Positions 30,554 through 43,391 of a stretch of 54,504 nt of DNA are shown one piece after another; positions within the stretch are counted from its first letter, which is position 1; each line of letters opens with the position of its first letter. The stretch lies in contig NZ_JACONW010000019.1 of the NCBI RefSeq assembly GCF_014357575.1, forward strand, positions 1-54,504, given 5' to 3'. The DNA comes from Pseudomonas folii (GTDB lineage Bacteria; Pseudomonadota; Gammaproteobacteria; Pseudomonadales; Pseudomonadaceae). The notes below the pieces were generated by a model. The model was not told the DNA's origin, did not search any database, and saw only the letters and a list, made by a program, of their open reading frames with translations. A program made the translations under genes and the position numbers.

Positions 30554-31616
30554 GAGCCACCTCCAGACAGATATCTACAACGGTATTGGTCGCATCAGGC
30601 TTGGCCAGCCGGCGGGCGGTACGCGCCATGGTGGTGAGTTGTTCGGGTTGCATCAAAACCTCTTTCAGGCGCGCCGCCATATCGGCTGCACCAGTTGTCG
30701 CTTGTGGCATGACGAAGGCTGCGCCTTCGTGGGCCAGATAGTCGGCGTTACGGGACTGGTGGTCGTCGATCGCATGGGGCAACGGCACCAACAGCGAGGG
30801 CAGTCCGGCCGCCGCCAATTCACTGATGGTCAGCGCGCCTGCGCGACAGACCACCAGGTCGGCCCAGCCATAGGCTTGGGCCATGTCTTTGATGAACGGG
30901 GCGACCTGCGCCTCGACACCGGCAGTGCGATAACGCTCTGAGGTGATTTCGTCGTGATTCTTGCCAGCCTGATGAAACACTTCAGGCCGCAGCTCGACAG
31001 GCACCAGCGAAAGCGCCTCCGGCAATAATTTGTTCAGCGGCTCGGCACCCAGGCTACCGCCCAGTACCAGCAAGCGTGCTTTGCGCCCGGCCAGTGCCTG
31101 ACGCGGGGTTTCCAGAAACAGCTCGACACGCACCGGGTTACCCGTGGTGCGGCGTTTTTCGGAAGCCGCGAAGGTATTCGGGAACGCCTCACATACACGG
31201 CTGGCGAACGAGGCCAGACTGCGATTGGCAGTACCCGCAACCGCGTTCTGCTCATGAATGATCAGAGGGACTTTGCCCAGCTTCGCGGCAAGGCCGCCCG
31301 GGCCGGTGACGTAACCACCAAAGCCCACCACGCAAACCGGCTTGAGCTCACGCACGACTTTGCGGGCCTGCATCAATGCCTTGAGCAGCATCAGCGGCGC
31401 CTTTAGCAAGGACAACCGGCCCTTGCCACGCAAACCGGTGACGTTGATCAGGTGCAGGGCAAACCCGGCCTGTGGCACCAGTTCGTTCTCAATTCCGCGG
31501 GGCGTCCCCAGCCAGTGAACCTTGTAACCACGGGCCTGAAACTCGCGCGCGCATGCCAGCGCCGGGAATACGTGGCCGCCGGTGCCACCTGCCATGATCA
31601 GCACGTTAGCGTCCAT
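30546..31616 (-). CDS. murG: Lipid II synthase MurG (GlcNAc transferase)
   Basis: A 356-residue GT-B glycosyltransferase that transfers GlcNAc to lipid I at the inner membrane surface. The G-G-T-G-G-H motif is at 10-15 and further glycine-rich loops follow ([13 protein letters not shown]). I start at the ATG at 31616 (M-D-A-N-V-L-I-M). A longer frame begins ten codons earlier, inside ftsW. Overlap with ftsW is 11 bp. Confidence 0.97.
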
Positions 31617-32820
31617 GGTTAGGCTCCTCGGCGAAGTCACTTTCATTGAATTCCGCTTCTTCGCTGCCCATGTTGTTGCGCGATTCCCACTCGATCCGCA
31701 GCAGCAGGCCCAGGCTTGCGCAGCAGATCACCAACGAGCTGCCGCCGTAGCTGAGGAACGGCAGGGTCAGACCTTTGGTTGGCAACAGGCCGACGTTCAC
31801 ACCGATGTTGATCAGGAACTGGCCGATCCACAGGAAGGCCAGACCGTAAGCCACGTAAGCGCCGAAGAACTGCTTGGCGCGCTCGGCCCACATGCCGATG
31901 TACATGGCGCGGATACTGACGAACACGAACAGCGCGACGGTCAACAGTGAACCCACAACGCCCAGCTCTTCGGCGAGTACCGAGAACACGAAGTCAGTGT
32001 GGGCCTCTGGCAGATAGAACTGCTTCTGTACGCTGTTACCCAGACCAACGCCCAGCCACTCTCCGCGCCCAAACGCGATCAATGCCTGAGTCAACTGGTA
32101 GCCGGAACCGAATTGATCGGACCACGGGTCGGTAAAGGTAATCAGACGTGCCATCCGATACGGTTGCGCCTGAACCAGCACGAACACCGCGCCGACCGCC
32201 AAAGCCACCATCAGACTGAAACGGAACAGCCCTACGCCACCGAGGAACAACATGGCGGCCGCGGCGCCCATCATCACGACGGTGGCACCGAAGTCGGGCT
32301 CCATGAGCAACAGACCGGCCATTGGCAGCAGGACGATAAATGGCTTGAAGAAGCCCATCCAGCTCTCGCGAACTTCCTGCTGGCGACGAATCAGATAACC
32401 GGCAAGGAAAATCACCACGAAGACTTTGGCAATCTCCGACGGCTGAACGTTGAACATGCCGAAGCCGATCCAGCGCATCGAGCCGTTTACCTCACGGCCA
32501 ACCCCTGGAACCAGCACCATGACCAGCAGACCGAATGCGCCCAACAGCATCATCCAGCCCAAACGCTGCCAGGTGGCAACCGGAATCATCATGGTCAAGC
32601 CGCAGGCGAAGATGCCGATGATCATGTAGATCAAATGGCGAGTCATCATGTAGAGGGTGTTGCCGGAGTTCACGGCCGCCACTTCCGAGGAAGCAGAGGT
32701 GATCATCACCAGCCCCAGGCCCAGCAGGGCCAGGCAGCCGGCCAGCATGGGGAAGTCGACATCAACGCCACGACCGCTGATTATCGGGGACGGGAACGGC
32801 TTGATTACGCCGAAGATCAT
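31606..32820 (-). CDS. ftsW: Septal peptidoglycan polymerase FtsW (SEDS family)
   Basis: A 404-residue SEDS protein with about ten membrane helices. It polymerises lipid II at the septum together with FtsI. Conserved segments include G-S-M-R-W-I, the Q-P-S-E-I-A-K motif and the P-F-L-S-Y-G-G-S-S signature near the C-terminus. It has an ATGA overlap with murD upstream. Confidence 0.97.
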   Translation of the reverse strand: MIFGVIKPFPSPIISGRGVDVDFPMLAGCLALLGLGLVMITSASSEVAAVNSGNTLYMMTRHLIYMIIGIFACGLTMMIPVATWQRLGWMMLLGAFGLLVMVLVPGVGREVNGSMRWIGFGMFNVQPSEIAKVFVVIFLAGYLIRRQQEVRESWMGFFKPFIVLLPMAGLLLMEPDFGATVVMMGAAAAMLFLGGVGLFRFSLMVALAVGAVFVLVQAQPYRMARLITFTDPWSDQFGSGYQLTQALIAFGRGEWLGVGLGNSVQKQFYLPEAHTDFVFSVLAEELGVVGSLLTVALFVFVSIRAMYIGMWAERAKQFFGAYVAYGLAFLWIGQFLINIGVNVGLLPTKGLTLPFLSYGGSSLVICCASLGLLLRIEWESRNNMGSEEAEFNESDFAEEPNHGR

Positions 32821-34163
32821 GACAATTCCCCCACGGCTTGCGCGAACAGACGACCGCGCTCTTCGTAGTTCTTGAACATGTCAAAACTCGCGCATGCCGG
32901 GGACAACAACACGGCGTCACCCGCCTGCGCGATCTCGGCGCAACGCAACACAGCCTCTTCAAGCGTCGCAACCCGGACCAGTTCCACGCCATCGCCCAAC
33001 GCCTGAGCGATCAGTTCGGCGTCGCGGCCGATCAGCACCACAGCGCGGCAGTTGGCAGCAACCGGAGCACGCAGACCACTGAAGTCGGCACCCTTGCCAT
33101 CACCACCGGCGATCAACACCAGTTTGCCTTCGATGTCTGCGCCCAGGCCTTCGATGGCGGCCAGTGCGGCGCCAACGTTGGTGGCCTTGGAGTCGTCGTA
33201 ATAGCTCACGCCATTGCGCTCACGCAGCCATTGGCAGCGATGCTCAAGGCCGCCAAACGTGCGCAGACTGGAAAGCATCGCGTCCATCGGCAAACCGACA
33301 GCGTGGCCCAGCGCAAGCGCAGCCAGAGCGTTGGCCTGATTATGAGCGCCACGGATTTTCAATTCGCGTACAGGCATCAGGTTGTCGAATTGGAAGGCGA
33401 GATATTTTTCGCCGTCTTCTTCGCGCAAACCAAAGCCATGGAAATCGGGTTTGTTCAGGCCAAAGGTCCAGCACGGCAGACCTTCACCAATCAACGGCCG
33501 GGTCAGAACGTCCTGACGGTTGACCACTACCTGACGAGCACCACGGAATACCCGGTGCTTGGCCAGGTGGTAAGCAGGCAAACCGCTGTAGCGGTCCATG
33601 TGGTCTTCACTGATGTTCAACACGGTCGCCACTTCTGCGCCGAGTTGATCAGTGGTTTCCAGTTGAAAGCTGGAAAGCTCCATCACATAGAGTTCGACAT
33701 CGTCGCTGAGCAAATCCAGCGCGGGCGTACCCAGATTGCCGCCGACCGCAACGCGCTTGCCCGCCGCTGCAGCCATCTCGCCAACCAGCGTGGTAACAGT
33801 GCTTTTGGCGTTGGAGCCAGTGATCGCAATGATCGGGGCCTTGGCGTTACGGGCAAACAGCTCGATGTCGCCGGACAGCTTCACGCCACGCGCAGCTGCT
33901 TGCTGCAACGCCGGTGTCGCCAGTGCGAGACCCGGGCTCACGTAAAGCTCGTTGGCACGGCACAGGAATTCAACGTCCAGTTCGCCACAACGCACATCCA
34001 CCTGCGGATAGTCACGACGCAAGGTCGCCAGCTCCGGTGGATTTTCCCGCGTATCGGCCACGGCAAACGACACGCCCCGGCTCGCCAGAAAGCGAACCAG
34101 GGACATGCCGCTCTTGCCGAGGCCGACAATGATGCGGAAATGGTCTGAAGCGATAAGAGACAC
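32817..34163 (-). CDS. murD: UDP-N-acetylmuramoyl-L-alanine--D-glutamate ligase MurD
   Basis: A 448-residue Mur ligase adding D-Glu. The N-terminal G-L-G-K-S-G-M loop binds the UDP substrate. The ATP loop reads G-S-N-A-K-S-T (116-122), with Ala in place of the common Gly; I believe this form is usual in Pseudomonas. It lies between mraY and ftsW, as in the standard dcw order. Confidence 0.97.
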   Translation of the reverse strand: MSLIASDHFRIIVGLGKSGMSLVRFLASRGVSFAVADTRENPPELATLRRDYPQVDVRCGELDVEFLCRANELYVSPGLALATPALQQAAARGVKLSGDIELFARNAKAPIIAITGSNAKSTVTTLVGEMAAAAGKRVAVGGNLGTPALDLLSDDVELYVMELSSFQLETTDQLGAEVATVLNISEDHMDRYSGLPAYHLAKHRVFRGARQVVVNRQDVLTRPLIGEGLPCWTFGLNKPDFHGFGLREEDGEKYLAFQFDNLMPVRELKIRGAHNQANALAALALGHAVGLPMDAMLSSLRTFGGLEHRCQWLRERNGVSYYDDSKATNVGAALAAIEGLGADIEGKLVLIAGGDGKGADFSGLRAPVAANCRAVVLIGRDAELIAQALGDGVELVRVATLEEAVLRCAEIAQAGDAVLLSPACASFDMFKNYEERGRLFAQAVGELS

Positions 34164-34168
34164 TCGTT

Positions 34169-35251
34169 CTACCTCAGTTTCAGCGTGGCGAGGCCGATCA
34201 ACACGAGAATCACGGTAATGATCCAGAAACGGACGATCACACGCGGCTCGGGCCAGCCCTTGAGTTCAAAGTGGTGGTGGATCGGTGCCATGCGGAAAAC
34301 CCGGCGGCCGGTCAATTTAAAGGATGCAACCTGAATGACGACTGACAGGGTTTCCATCACGAACACGCCGCCCATGATGAACAGGACGATTTCCTGACGA
34401 ACGATGACGGCAATAGTGCCCAGCGCTGCACCGAGTGCCAGCGCGCCTACATCGCCCATGAAAACCTGGGCCGGGTAAGTGTTGAACCAGAGAAAACCAA
34501 GCCCGGCACCGATCAATGCCCCGCAGAACACAATCAACTCGCCTGCGCCCGGTACATAAGGAATCAGCAGGTACTCGGCGAACTTCACGTTACCCGACAG
34601 GTAGCAGAAGATGCCCAGCGCGCCGCCGACGAGCACGGTTGGCAGAATCGCCAGACCGTCCAGGCCGTCGGTCAGGTTGACCGCGTTGCTGGAGCCCACG
34701 ATCACGAAATAGGTCAGCACGATAAAACCGATGCCCAGCGCAATACTGGCGTCTTTGAACATCGGAATGATCAGCGTGGTTTCTACCGCTGAAGGCGCTG
34801 TTACATAGAGGAAGATCGCCGCGCACAAGCCAAACACCGACTGCCAGAAATACTTCCAGCGGCTCGGCAGGCCTTTCGAGTTCTTTTCGATAACTTTGCG
34901 GTAATCGTCCACCCAGCCAATGCCGCCGAACAACAAGGTCACCAGCAGCACCACCCAGACATAGCGATTGCTCAGGTCAGCCCAGAGCAAGGTGCTGATG
35001 CCGATGGAAGAAAGAATCAACGCGCCGCCCATGGTCGGCGTACCGGATTTGGACAGGTGAGACTGTGGCCCGTCATTACGAACGGATTGACCGATCTGGC
35101 GCATCTGCAATGCACGGATCATCCATGGGCCCAGGCACAGCGAGAGCGACAATGCGGTGAGCACGCCGAGAATCCCGCGCAGGGTCAGGTATTGGAAGAC
35201 CGCGAAGCCTTTGTGGAACTGTTGCAGAAACTCGGCCAGCAGCAGCAGCAT
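34169..35251 (-). CDS. mraY: Phospho-MurNAc-pentapeptide transferase MraY
   Basis: A 360-residue integral membrane enzyme with ten helices. It makes lipid I from UDP-MurNAc-pentapeptide and undecaprenyl phosphate. Signature segments are [26 protein letters not shown] and the M-A-P-I-H-H-H-F-E motif. It starts one base inside the end of murF. Confidence 0.98.
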   Translation of the reverse strand: MLLLLAEFLQQFHKGFAVFQYLTLRGILGVLTALSLSLCLGPWMIRALQMRQIGQSVRNDGPQSHLSKSGTPTMGGALILSSIGISTLLWADLSNRYVWVVLLVTLLFGGIGWVDDYRKVIEKNSKGLPSRWKYFWQSVFGLCAAIFLYVTAPSAVETTLIIPMFKDASIALGIGFIVLTYFVIVGSSNAVNLTDGLDGLAILPTVLVGGALGIFCYLSGNVKFAEYLLIPYVPGAGELIVFCGALIGAGLGFLWFNTYPAQVFMGDVGALALGAALGTIAVIVRQEIVLFIMGGVFVMETLSVVIQVASFKLTGRRVFRMAPIHHHFELKGWPEPRVIVRFWIITVILVLIGLATLKLR

Positions 35252-36621
35252 TAATGTGTCTCCAGGCTAGAACCGCAGAGAGCAGCAACGACGTTTTCCA
35301 TCGCAGCGCTCCGCGAGCCCTTAATCAAAATAGTGGTTTGAGGATCCTGTTCGGCGCCCAGCGCAGCGATCAGGTCAGTCTGATTGGCAAAATGCCGCGC
35401 ATGCTCGCCGAAGGCACTGACAGCGTGGGCCATCAATGGACCAACGGCGTACAGCGCCGAGACCTTGCCAGAGGCATAGGCACCGACGTCGCGATGACCT
35501 TGTTCGGCCCAATCGCCCAACTCGCCGATGTCACCGAGGACCAGCACGGTACGGCCGGAGAAACCGGTGAGAATGTCTACGGCAGCATTGATGGAGCTCG
35601 GATTCGCGTTGTAGGTGTCATCGATGACGCGCACGCCATTGAGCCCGATTTGCGCAACAGTGCGGCCTTTGACCGGCTGCACAGCATTGAGCCCGGCAAC
35701 GATGCCGTTCAGATCGACACCCATCGCATGACCCGCAGCGGCCGCAGCCAACGCATTGGCCACATTATGCGTACCCAGCAGATTGAGCTGCACCGGCGCC
35801 GAGCCCAGTGGGCTGTTCAGCAGGAAGCCAGGGCAACCCCGAGCATCAAGGCTCAGTTCCTGCGCATGAAAATCGGCGCTTTGATCGGCAATCGCGAAGC
35901 TCACGATCCGGCGATCACCTGCACGGGCTGCCCAGATCGGGAAAGCCTTGTCTTCTTTATTAAGAACGGCGACGCCAAAGCTATCGAGGCCTTCAAGGAT
36001 TTCGCCTTTGGCTTCGACTATTTTTTCAGGTCCGCCAAACTCGCCGACGTGGGCAGTACCCGCATTGGTAATCAGCGCTACGTGAGGCTTGGTCAGGCTG
36101 ACCGTGAAAGCGATTTCACCCACACGAGACGCGCCCATTTCGATGACGGCAGCCGAGTACTCAGGCGCCAGTTCAAGGAGGGTCAGCGGAACGCCCAGCT
36201 CGTTGTTCAGGTTGCCACGGGTGGCCAGAACCGGACCGCGTGTGCGCATGACGCTGGCGAGCATTTCTTTAACAGTGGTTTTGCCGCTGGAACCGGTAAT
36301 GGCTGCAACTGGCCTGTCGACAAACGCATTGCGATTGAGCGCACCCAACTGGGCGAGCGCCTTGCGGGAATCGAGCACCACCAGTTGCGGCAATACGGCG
36401 CCCGGGATTTCGTGCTCGACCAATGCACCTACCGCGCCTTTGGCTGCAACTTGATCGAGGTAGTCATGACCGTCAAAACGCGGGCCGGTCAGCGCTACGA
36501 ACAGCTGACCTGGACTAATAGCGCGGCTGTCGATGCTCACGCCATCGAATGTACGGTCATCGCCCACAAGACGCGCATCAAGCACCGTGGTCAATTCACT
36601 GAGAGATAGCGGCTTAAGCAT
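35251..36621 (-). CDS. murF: UDP-MurNAc-tripeptide--D-Ala-D-Ala ligase MurF
   Basis: A 456-residue Mur ligase adding D-Ala-D-Ala to complete the pentapeptide. The ATP loop T-G-S-S-G-K-T-T is at 109-116, and the D-D-T-Y-N-A-N-P motif near residue 332 is typical of MurF. It overlaps the end of murE by 8 bp. Full length. Confidence 0.97.
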   Translation of the reverse strand: MLKPLSLSELTTVLDARLVGDDRTFDGVSIDSRAISPGQLFVALTGPRFDGHDYLDQVAAKGAVGALVEHEIPGAVLPQLVVLDSRKALAQLGALNRNAFVDRPVAAITGSSGKTTVKEMLASVMRTRGPVLATRGNLNNELGVPLTLLELAPEYSAAVIEMGASRVGEIAFTVSLTKPHVALITNAGTAHVGEFGGPEKIVEAKGEILEGLDSFGVAVLNKEDKAFPIWAARAGDRRIVSFAIADQSADFHAQELSLDARGCPGFLLNSPLGSAPVQLNLLGTHNVANALAAAAAGHAMGVDLNGIVAGLNAVQPVKGRTVAQIGLNGVRVIDDTYNANPSSINAAVDILTGFSGRTVLVLGDIGELGDWAEQGHRDVGAYASGKVSALYAVGPLMAHAVSAFGEHARHFANQTDLIAALGAEQDPQTTILIKGSRSAAMENVVAALCGSSLETH

Positions 36622-38076
36622 TCGTCACCTCCCACGCGTCCAACGCCTTGGCCGCTTCTTCCAGGTCGGAGAATGGCTGGCGCTGACCGTTGATTTCCTG
36701 ATAGTCCTCGTGGCCTTTACCTGCGAGCACAATCACATCAGTGGCCGCGGCGCTGGCGATCATTTCGGCAATTGCCTGACCACGACCTTCAACGAAACGA
36801 ACGTTTTGCGCGGCGCTGAAACCTTGACGAATGTCGTCGAATATCTGCGCTGGCGCTTCAGTGCGAGGGTTGTCATCAGTGACAAGGACACCATCAGCCA
36901 GACGCTCAACGACTTCAGCCATCAGCGGACGCTTGCCGCGATCACGATCACCACCGCAGCCGAACAGGCACAGCAAGCGGCCTTTGGCGTGCGGACGCAA
37001 AGCGGTCAGCACTTTTTCCAGAGCATCCGGGGTGTGGGCATAATCGACCACCACCAGCGGCTTCTCACCGCCACCCAGACGCTGCATGCGCCCTACCGGG
37101 CCTTCCAGCTTTGGCAGGACCTTGAGAATTTCGTCCAGGGCGTAATCCAGCCCCAGCAATGCGCCCACTGCGCCAAGTACGTTGCTCAGGTTGAAACGGC
37201 CCAGCAGACTGCTGCGCAACAGGTGTTGACCCTGCGGCGTGACCAGTGTGGCGCGAACACCTTCATCATCGAATTTTGCATCGCGGCAATACAAATAAGC
37301 CCTGGAGTCTTCCAGGCTATAAGTAATGAGCCGGGACTCGCGCTTTTCAGCCGCCAGCGTACGACCGAAGTCATCGTCGATATTAATCACGCGGCAACGC
37401 AGATCGGACCAGGCGAACAGCTTGGCTTTGGCCGCGCCGTAAGCTTCCATGGTGCCGTGGTAGTCCAGATGGTCACGGGACAAATTGGTGAGCACTGCAA
37501 CATCAAAGGCCAACGCGGTTGCGCGGCCTTGATCCAGACCGTGGGAAGACACTTCCATTGCCACTGCACGCGCGCCGGCTTTTCTCAGATCCGAAAGCGT
37601 TGCCTGCACCGCGATAGGGTCTGGCGTGGTGTGCCGGCCGCTCTGCAATGAACCGTAAAAACCAGTGCCCAAAGTGCCGACGATGCCGCAATGCTGACCC
37701 AGCAGGTCCATTGCTTGCGCGACCAATTGGGTGACGCTGGTTTTACCGTTGGTGCCGGTTACGCCAACCAGATTCAGGCTGCGACTCGGATCACCATAAA
37801 AACGCCCGGCGATATCCGACAACTGCGCAGCCAGGCCTTTGACCGGGATCAGCGGTACATCGGTGATCGGCAGCACTTTCGCGCCTTCAACTTCATAAGC
37901 TACGGCCGCAGCGCCACGCTTCAATGCATCGGCGATGTGATCGCGACCATCGAAGTTGCCACCGGGAACCGCAAGAAACAGGTCGCCACCGCGGACGTTA
38001 CGGCTGTCCAGCGTCAACTCGCGAATCATCAGATCGCTGGAGGCATGGGCGAAAATCTTGTTCAGGCTGGACGACA

Positions 38077-38077
<1 letters not shown>
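36614..38077 (-). CDS. murE: UDP-MurNAc-dipeptide--meso-diaminopimelate ligase MurE
   Basis: A 487-residue Mur ligase. The ATP loop G-T-N-G-K-T-S is at 108-114. The D-N-P-R motif (in T-D-D-N-P-R-T-E) shows meso-diaminopimelate rather than lysine specificity, as expected for a Gram-negative. I start at the ATG at 38077, which overlaps the ftsI stop by one base; a TTG one codon earlier is also possible. Confidence 0.97.
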
Positions 38078-40099
<2,022 letters not shown>

Positions 40100-40103
<4 letters not shown>

Positions 40104-41047
40104 CTGAGCTTCTCCGCGACACGCATGACAGCGCTGCGCGAGCGTGGGTTGGCTTTGGTTTCTTCGTCCGAGGCGAATTGAGCTTTGCCGATGAGTTTGA
40201 TCTTCGGCTCGAAGGCCTTGTACTGGATCGGCAGGTTGCGCGGCATGTTATCCGCTTCACCCTTGACGAGTTTGCGCATGAACAGCTTGACGATGCGGTC
40301 TTCAAGGGAATGGAAGCTGATGACAACCAGACGCCCGCCTACTTCCAGCGCGTCAAGCGCAGCGTCAAGACCCGCTTCCAGATCGCCCAACTCGTTATTG
40401 ACGTGAATGCGCAAGCCCTGGAAAGCACGAGTGGCGGGGTTCTTGCCTTTTTCCCAGGCAGGATTGGCGACCTTGAGCACCTCGGCCAGATCTGCCGTGC
40501 GCTCGAAAGGCTGCACTTCACGGCGGGCAACCACGGCACCGGCCATACGCTTGGCGAAACGCTCTTCGCCGTATTCCTTGAACACGCGGGCAATTTCTTC
40601 GACGGGTGCGGTGGCGATGAACTCCGCAGCACTGACGCCACGGGTCGGGTCCATACGCATGTCCAGCGGACCATCATTCATGAAGCTGAAGCCGCGCTCC
40701 GGGTCATCAAGCTGCGGCGAGGAGACGCCAAGGTCCAGCAGAATTCCGCTGACCTTGCCCGCAATGCCGCGTGCTTGAGCCTCCGAGCCCAATTCAGCGA
40801 AGCTGCGCTGCACAATGACAAAGCGGCCGTCTTCGGCCGCTAGCGCTTGCCCGGTGGCAATTGCTTGAGGATCTTTGTCGAATCCCAGCAATCGGCCATC
40901 AGGGCCGAGCTTCTGCAGTACGAGTCGGCTATGCCCACCGCGCCCGAATGTGCCATCCATATAGCAGCCATCAGCACGCACCGCGAGAGCCTCTACGGCT
41001 TCGTCGAGCAGTACGGTGATGTGGGTAAAGCCGCTATTCATAGTCAC
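40100..41047 (-). CDS. rsmH: 16S rRNA m4C1402 methyltransferase RsmH (MraW)
   Basis: A 315-residue SAM-dependent methyltransferase acting on C1402 of 16S rRNA. It has the [12 protein letters not shown] loop near residue 33, the [10 protein letters not shown] motif and the [10 protein letters not shown] segment. I take the GTG at 41047, which overlaps the mraZ stop (GTGA) and gives the family-typical start V-T-x-x-S-G-F. An ATG two codons later is the alternative. Confidence 0.96.
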
Positions 41048-41499
41048 AGGATCAGATCACGTAATTCATCAGGCATCGCGCCCGGTTGTTGAATGGCCGC
41101 CAGATCCGCATCAGCAAGAGCGTTCCAGGCGTCCTCGTCCCACAGTTGAAACTTGTTGAGCTGGCCCACTAACATCACGCGCTTGTCCAACTTGGCATAT
41201 TCACGGAGGCGCGGCGGAACCAGAAAACGCCCGCTGCCATCCAGCTCCAGATCAACCGCATTACCGATCAGCAAACGCTGCAGGCGGCGGTTTTCTTCAC
41301 GGAAGGTTGCAAGCTCACGCAATTTCGCCTCAATCAGCTCCCATTCGGAGAGCGGATAAAGGCATAAGCAAGGGTCAACGGCGTCAATGGTCACGATCAA
41401 TTGCCCGGCGCTACGCGAATCCAACTCGTCACGGTACCGGCTCGGCATAGCGAGACGGCCCTTTGCGTCGAGATTGATAGCGTTTGCACCACGAAACAC
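41044..41499 (-). CDS. mraZ: Transcriptional regulator MraZ
   Basis: A 151-residue protein with two AbrB-like/SpoVT domains. It begins [15 protein letters not shown] and holds a second [10 protein letters not shown] motif. MraZ forms a ring that binds repeated boxes upstream of its own gene and represses the dcw promoter. It is the first gene of the dcw series, and matching boxes are visible upstream. Confidence 0.97.
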   Translation of the reverse strand: MFRGANAINLDAKGRLAMPSRYRDELDSRSAGQLIVTIDAVDPCLCLYPLSEWELIEAKLRELATFREENRRLQRLLIGNAVDLELDGSGRFLVPPRLREYAKLDKRVMLVGQLNKFQLWDEDAWNALADADLAAIQQPGAMPDELRDLIL

Positions 41500-41539
41500 A
41501 GGCGCTTTCTCCGAATTCTAACTTTTTGCGTTAAAAAAA

Positions 41540-41564
41540 CCCACTTCGCGCCACTTTCTGCCAC
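41540..41564 (-). promoter_or_regulatory. Three MraZ binding boxes in the dcw promoter
   Basis: On the minus strand, GTGGC-agaaa-GTGGC-gcgaa-GTGGG: three direct repeats at an exact 10-bp step (41560-41564, 41550-41554, 41540-41544). They lie between the predicted transcription start and mraZ, as MraZ operators do in other bacteria. Confidence 0.85.
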
Positions 41565-41572
41565 TTGCGCAC

Positions 41573-41602
41573 ACTATAGGAACCCGCCCACCACACAGTC
41601 AA
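41573..41602 (-). promoter_or_regulatory. dcw (mraZ) promoter
   Basis: A sigma-70 promoter on the minus strand: -35 TTGACT (41597-41602), an 18-bp spacer and -10 TATAGT (41573-41578). The start point would fall around 41566, directly before the MraZ boxes. Confidence 0.8.
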
Positions 41603-41805
41603 GGCACGGTCTTAAGGAAAACCCTTACATAACTGGGATTTAGGAGCGATATCGGACGGTTAGCGCGAATTTCAGGAGGGGTCTTACGGAAAATTCCGAC
41701 ACAGCTCAAAACGCTGCAGCGCGAACTTAAAGTGATTTGTGAGGTTTAAGATTTTTTTGATATTACGGAGGGGGCAATGCTGTTGAAACGAGAGGGGAAA
41801 AAAGG
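41603..41805. other. Non-coding spacer between the dcw promoter and rnpB
   Basis: About 200 AT-rich bases upstream of the dcw promoter and downstream of the rnpB 3' end. On the minus strand a T-run just past the rnpB end (about 41798-41803) probably belongs to its termination. I see no gene. Confidence 0.5.
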
Positions 41806-42166
41806 TGGAGAGTCGATCTGTAAGCCGGGTTCTGTCGAGGACAGTCATTCCTCTACGACGGCCATCACTGGACGTCTTTAGCAACCTACCCGGTTCCAGC
41901 GCGGGCCACGCCTAGGAACCCTATTTGGTCTTGCTCCGAGTGGGGTTTACCTTGACCACGAACTGTTGCCAGACGCGCGGTGCGCTCTTACCGCACCTTT
42001 TCACCCTTACCGGCGCCGAAGCGCTTAGGCGGTTATTTTCTGTGGCACTTTCCGTAGGCTCACGCCTCCCAGGCGTTACCTGGCACTCCGCCCTATGGAG
42101 CCCGGACTTTCCTCCCCCCCTTAATTGCGAACAATAAGAGGCAGCGACTGTCCAATCGACTCTCCG
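41806..42166 (-). ncRNA. rnpB: RNase P RNA component (class A)
   Basis: The catalytic RNA of RNase P, which trims tRNA 5' leaders. Ends pair as expected for helix P1 (AGAGTCGAT near the 5' end with ATCGACTCT at the 3' end). The conserved GAGGAAAGTCCGGGC block lies near the 5' end. The AGGGTGAAAAGGTGCGGTAAG and GGTAAACCCC blocks follow, and then AGACCAAATAGG and the GAACCCGGCTTACAG end. About 361 nt. A sigma-70 promoter lies directly upstream, and the gene sits between rsmI and mraZ. Confidence 0.97.
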
Positions 42167-42172
42167 CCGACA

Positions 42173-42201
42173 AGGTTAGCGGCACAGCCCCCTCAGAACA
42201 A
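42173..42201 (-). promoter_or_regulatory. rnpB promoter
   Basis: On the minus strand, -35 TTGTTC (42196-42201), a 17-bp spacer and -10 TAACCT (42173-42178). This gives a start near the mapped 5' end of rnpB. It lies in the short gap after rsmI. Confidence 0.65.
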
Positions 42202-42235
42202 GCTTTAATACGCCGCAGACTCTCAGCTCAGGGAT

Positions 42236-43108
42236 TTATTCGCCCTTTTGCTTGTCCAGAGCCACTTGATAAAGCAGATTTTTACGCACGCCGGTAATCT
42301 CTGCCGCCAGGGCTGCGGCGCGCTTGAGCGGCATTTCTCCAAGCAGCAAATCCAGAATCCGTCGTGCTTCGCTACCAATAACGTCTTCATCTTCAGGCTC
42401 GGTCCAGCCCGCCACCAACACCACACACTCGCCGCGCTGCTGGTTGCTGTCGCTTTCGACGAACTCACGCAGCTCAGCGAGCGGCAACCCTTTGAGGGTT
42501 TCGAAGGTTTTAGTCAGCTCACGGGCAAGCAGCGCAGGCCGCTGGGCACCGAAGACCAGTTCCAGATCCTGCAGACATTCGAGAATACGATGCGGCGCTT
42601 CATAGAAGATCAGTGTCCGTGGTTCTTCCTTGAGCAACTCCAGGCGAGCGCGACGACCTACAGCCTTGGCCGGCAAGAAGCCCTCAAAGATAAAGCGGTC
42701 AGATGGCAAACCGGCTGCTGAAAGCGCAGCGATCAATGCGCATGCGCCTGGCACCGGAACCACCGCAATACCCGCCGCGCGAGCCTGACGCACCAAGTGA
42801 TATCCCGGATCAGAGATCAGTGGCGTGCCCGCATCGGAGATCAGCGCAACGTCATCGCCCGCCAGCAAACGAGTGATAAACCGACTGCCTTCTTCGCGCT
42901 CGTTATGCTCGTGACACGCAGCCAGAGGCGTAGGGATGCCGAAATGCTGCATCAATCGTGACGAGTGACGAGTATCCTCGGCGGCGATCAGCGCCACCTC
43001 ACGCAAAACCTTCAATGCACGCACGCTCATGTCATCCAGATTGCCGATTGGCGTGGCCACTACATAAAGCGAGCCCGCGGCGGAATTCAAAGCAACTGGA
43101 GCAGTCAA
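42236..43108 (-). CDS. rsmI: 16S rRNA 2'-O-methyltransferase RsmI (C1402)
   Basis: A 290-residue tetrapyrrole-methylase-fold enzyme that methylates the ribose of C1402, the same nucleotide RsmH modifies. Signature segments are L-Y-V-V-A-T-P-I-G-N-L-D-D, A-E-D-T-R-H-S and I-S-D-A-G-T-P-L-I-S-D-P-G. It is divergent from lpoA, as in many gammaproteobacteria. Confidence 0.97.
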   Translation of the reverse strand: MTAPVALNSAAGSLYVVATPIGNLDDMSVRALKVLREVALIAAEDTRHSSRLMQHFGIPTPLAACHEHNEREEGSRFITRLLAGDDVALISDAGTPLISDPGYHLVRQARAAGIAVVPVPGACALIAALSAAGLPSDRFIFEGFLPAKAVGRRARLELLKEEPRTLIFYEAPHRILECLQDLELVFGAQRPALLARELTKTFETLKGLPLAELREFVESDSNQQRGECVVLVAGWTEPEDEDVIGSEARRILDLLLGEMPLKRAAALAAEITGVRKNLLYQVALDKQKGE

Positions 43109-43391
43109 AGCGCAGACCTCATGATTTGTTACCCTTAAGGGTGAAGGTCATCATTGTACAGACTACGACCGCGACCAATGACTCGCAGACTCAAGGAAGA
43201 CCTGAAAAAGGGAGGAAAAGTCATGATTGGCGCCCGATACCTGCCAGCGCAACACCTCGTAACCGCCGTATTACCCCGCGTAATCAGGCAATGCGACTTA
43301 TATCACTGCTTTAAATGTTAACGACGTCGCACCCATGCCAGTGCTTGGGTACAATTCCCCGCTAATTTGCTCGAGTATCAGGAACATAAAC

